Positions 5,392 through 5,497 of a DNA stretch of 5,497 nucleotides are shown piece after piece. Source of the DNA: Rubritepida sp. GTDB lineage: Bacteria > Pseudomonadota > Alphaproteobacteria > Acetobacterales > Acetobacteraceae. A program made the translations under genes and the position numbers. The stretch lies in NCBI GenBank assembly GCA_014376425.1, contig JACMRO010000361.1:1-5497 (forward strand). Reading direction: 5' to 3'. Each line of letters begins with the position of its first letter. Position 1 is the stretch's first letter. The notes beneath the pieces are model-generated. The model ran no database searches, was not told where the DNA came from, and saw nothing but the letters and a program-made list of their open reading frames with translations.

Positions 5392-5497
5392 GGCAAGCCA
5401 CTCTCCATAGATCTTCGGTCCAGACTGGTGGCGGCGGTGGCGGGCGGCCTGTCCCGCCGGGCCGCGGCTGAGCGATTTGGTGGTTCTGCGGCGACTG
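5389..5497 (+). CDS. IS630-family transposase, N-terminal fragment
   Basis: The first 36 codons of a transposase that continues past the right edge. The product begins MGKPLSIDLRSRLVAAV and goes on through GLSRRAAAERFGGSAAT, the usual opening of IS630-type transposases: a short basic lead, then a helix-turn-helix that binds the terminal repeats, of the form LSxRxAAxRFGVSxxT. The catalytic DDE domain is beyond the window. The ATG has GGGAGG nine bases upstream, in the loop of the hairpin at 5360-5391. One small oddity is glycine in FGGS where valine or isoleucine is usual in the HTH turn. Whether the full gene is intact cannot be judged. Confidence 0.82.
   Translation, partial: MGKPLSIDLRSRLVAAVAGGLSRRAAAERFGGSAAT

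Larger units (their letters stand above)
5298..5497 (+). mobile_element. Left part of an IS630-family insertion sequence, right end off the window
   Basis: The element carries the N-terminal part of an IS630-type transposase. Its left boundary is proposed just after the TA at 5296-5297, because IS630-family elements insert at TA and duplicate it, and because the following bases (GAGCAGAACCCGTTCATTG) have the look of an element end, with short nested inverted motifs nearby (TGAATC at 5317, GATTC at 5329, GATTCA at 5353). The boundary is inference: the right terminal repeat that would prove it is outside the window. The transposase start lies about 90 bases inside this end. Confidence 0.55.

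Overview
The window is GC-rich DNA (high G+C at third codon positions) from what looks like a proteobacterium, possibly an alphaproteobacterium. The guess rests on codon use, on an FCD-type GntR regulator beside a branched-chain-amino-acid-type transporter, and on an IS630-type transposase. No rRNA or other taxonomic marker is present, so the assignment is soft. No tRNA, rRNA or CRISPR array was seen.

Positions 1-3994 (minus strand) hold a tight five-gene operon, read right to left: an isochorismatase-fold cysteine hydrolase (3353-3994), two paralogous 296-residue PuuE-like proteins of the polysaccharide deacetylase (NodB-fold) superfamily (2466-3356 and 1579-2469), a LivH-type permease (728-1579) and a LivM-type permease that runs off the left edge (1-731). 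All four junctions overlap, three as ATGA and one as TGATG, so the five genes are almost certainly co-transcribed and translationally coupled. The ATPases and the binding protein that should complete the transporter are not in the window and may lie beyond position 1.

Positions 3995-4116 form a divergent control region with a small inverted repeat typical of GntR operators (ATTGT-AC-ACAAT) directly abutting a perfect 10-bp palindrome. From about 4117 to 4782 on the plus strand lies a GntR/FCD regulator, the likely controller of the operon.

Positions 4783-5199 contain no gene I can name. There is a strong inverted repeat over the gntR stop codon, open frames on both strands without recognisable homology, and two copies of a 10-base ribosome-binding-site-like repeat. 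From 5200 a short frame with an excellent Shine-Dalgarno sequence stops exactly at the TA where an IS630-family element appears to begin. The element's transposase starts at 5389 and runs off the right edge. Its start codon sits in a 12-bp-arm hairpin.

Working model (inference): a nitrogen-containing compound is imported by the Liv-type transporter. One or both PuuE-like hydrolases open a cyclic amide or imide ring, and the cysteine hydrolase removes ammonia from the resulting half-amide, under control of the divergent GntR protein. The families are clear from sequence; the substrate is not.
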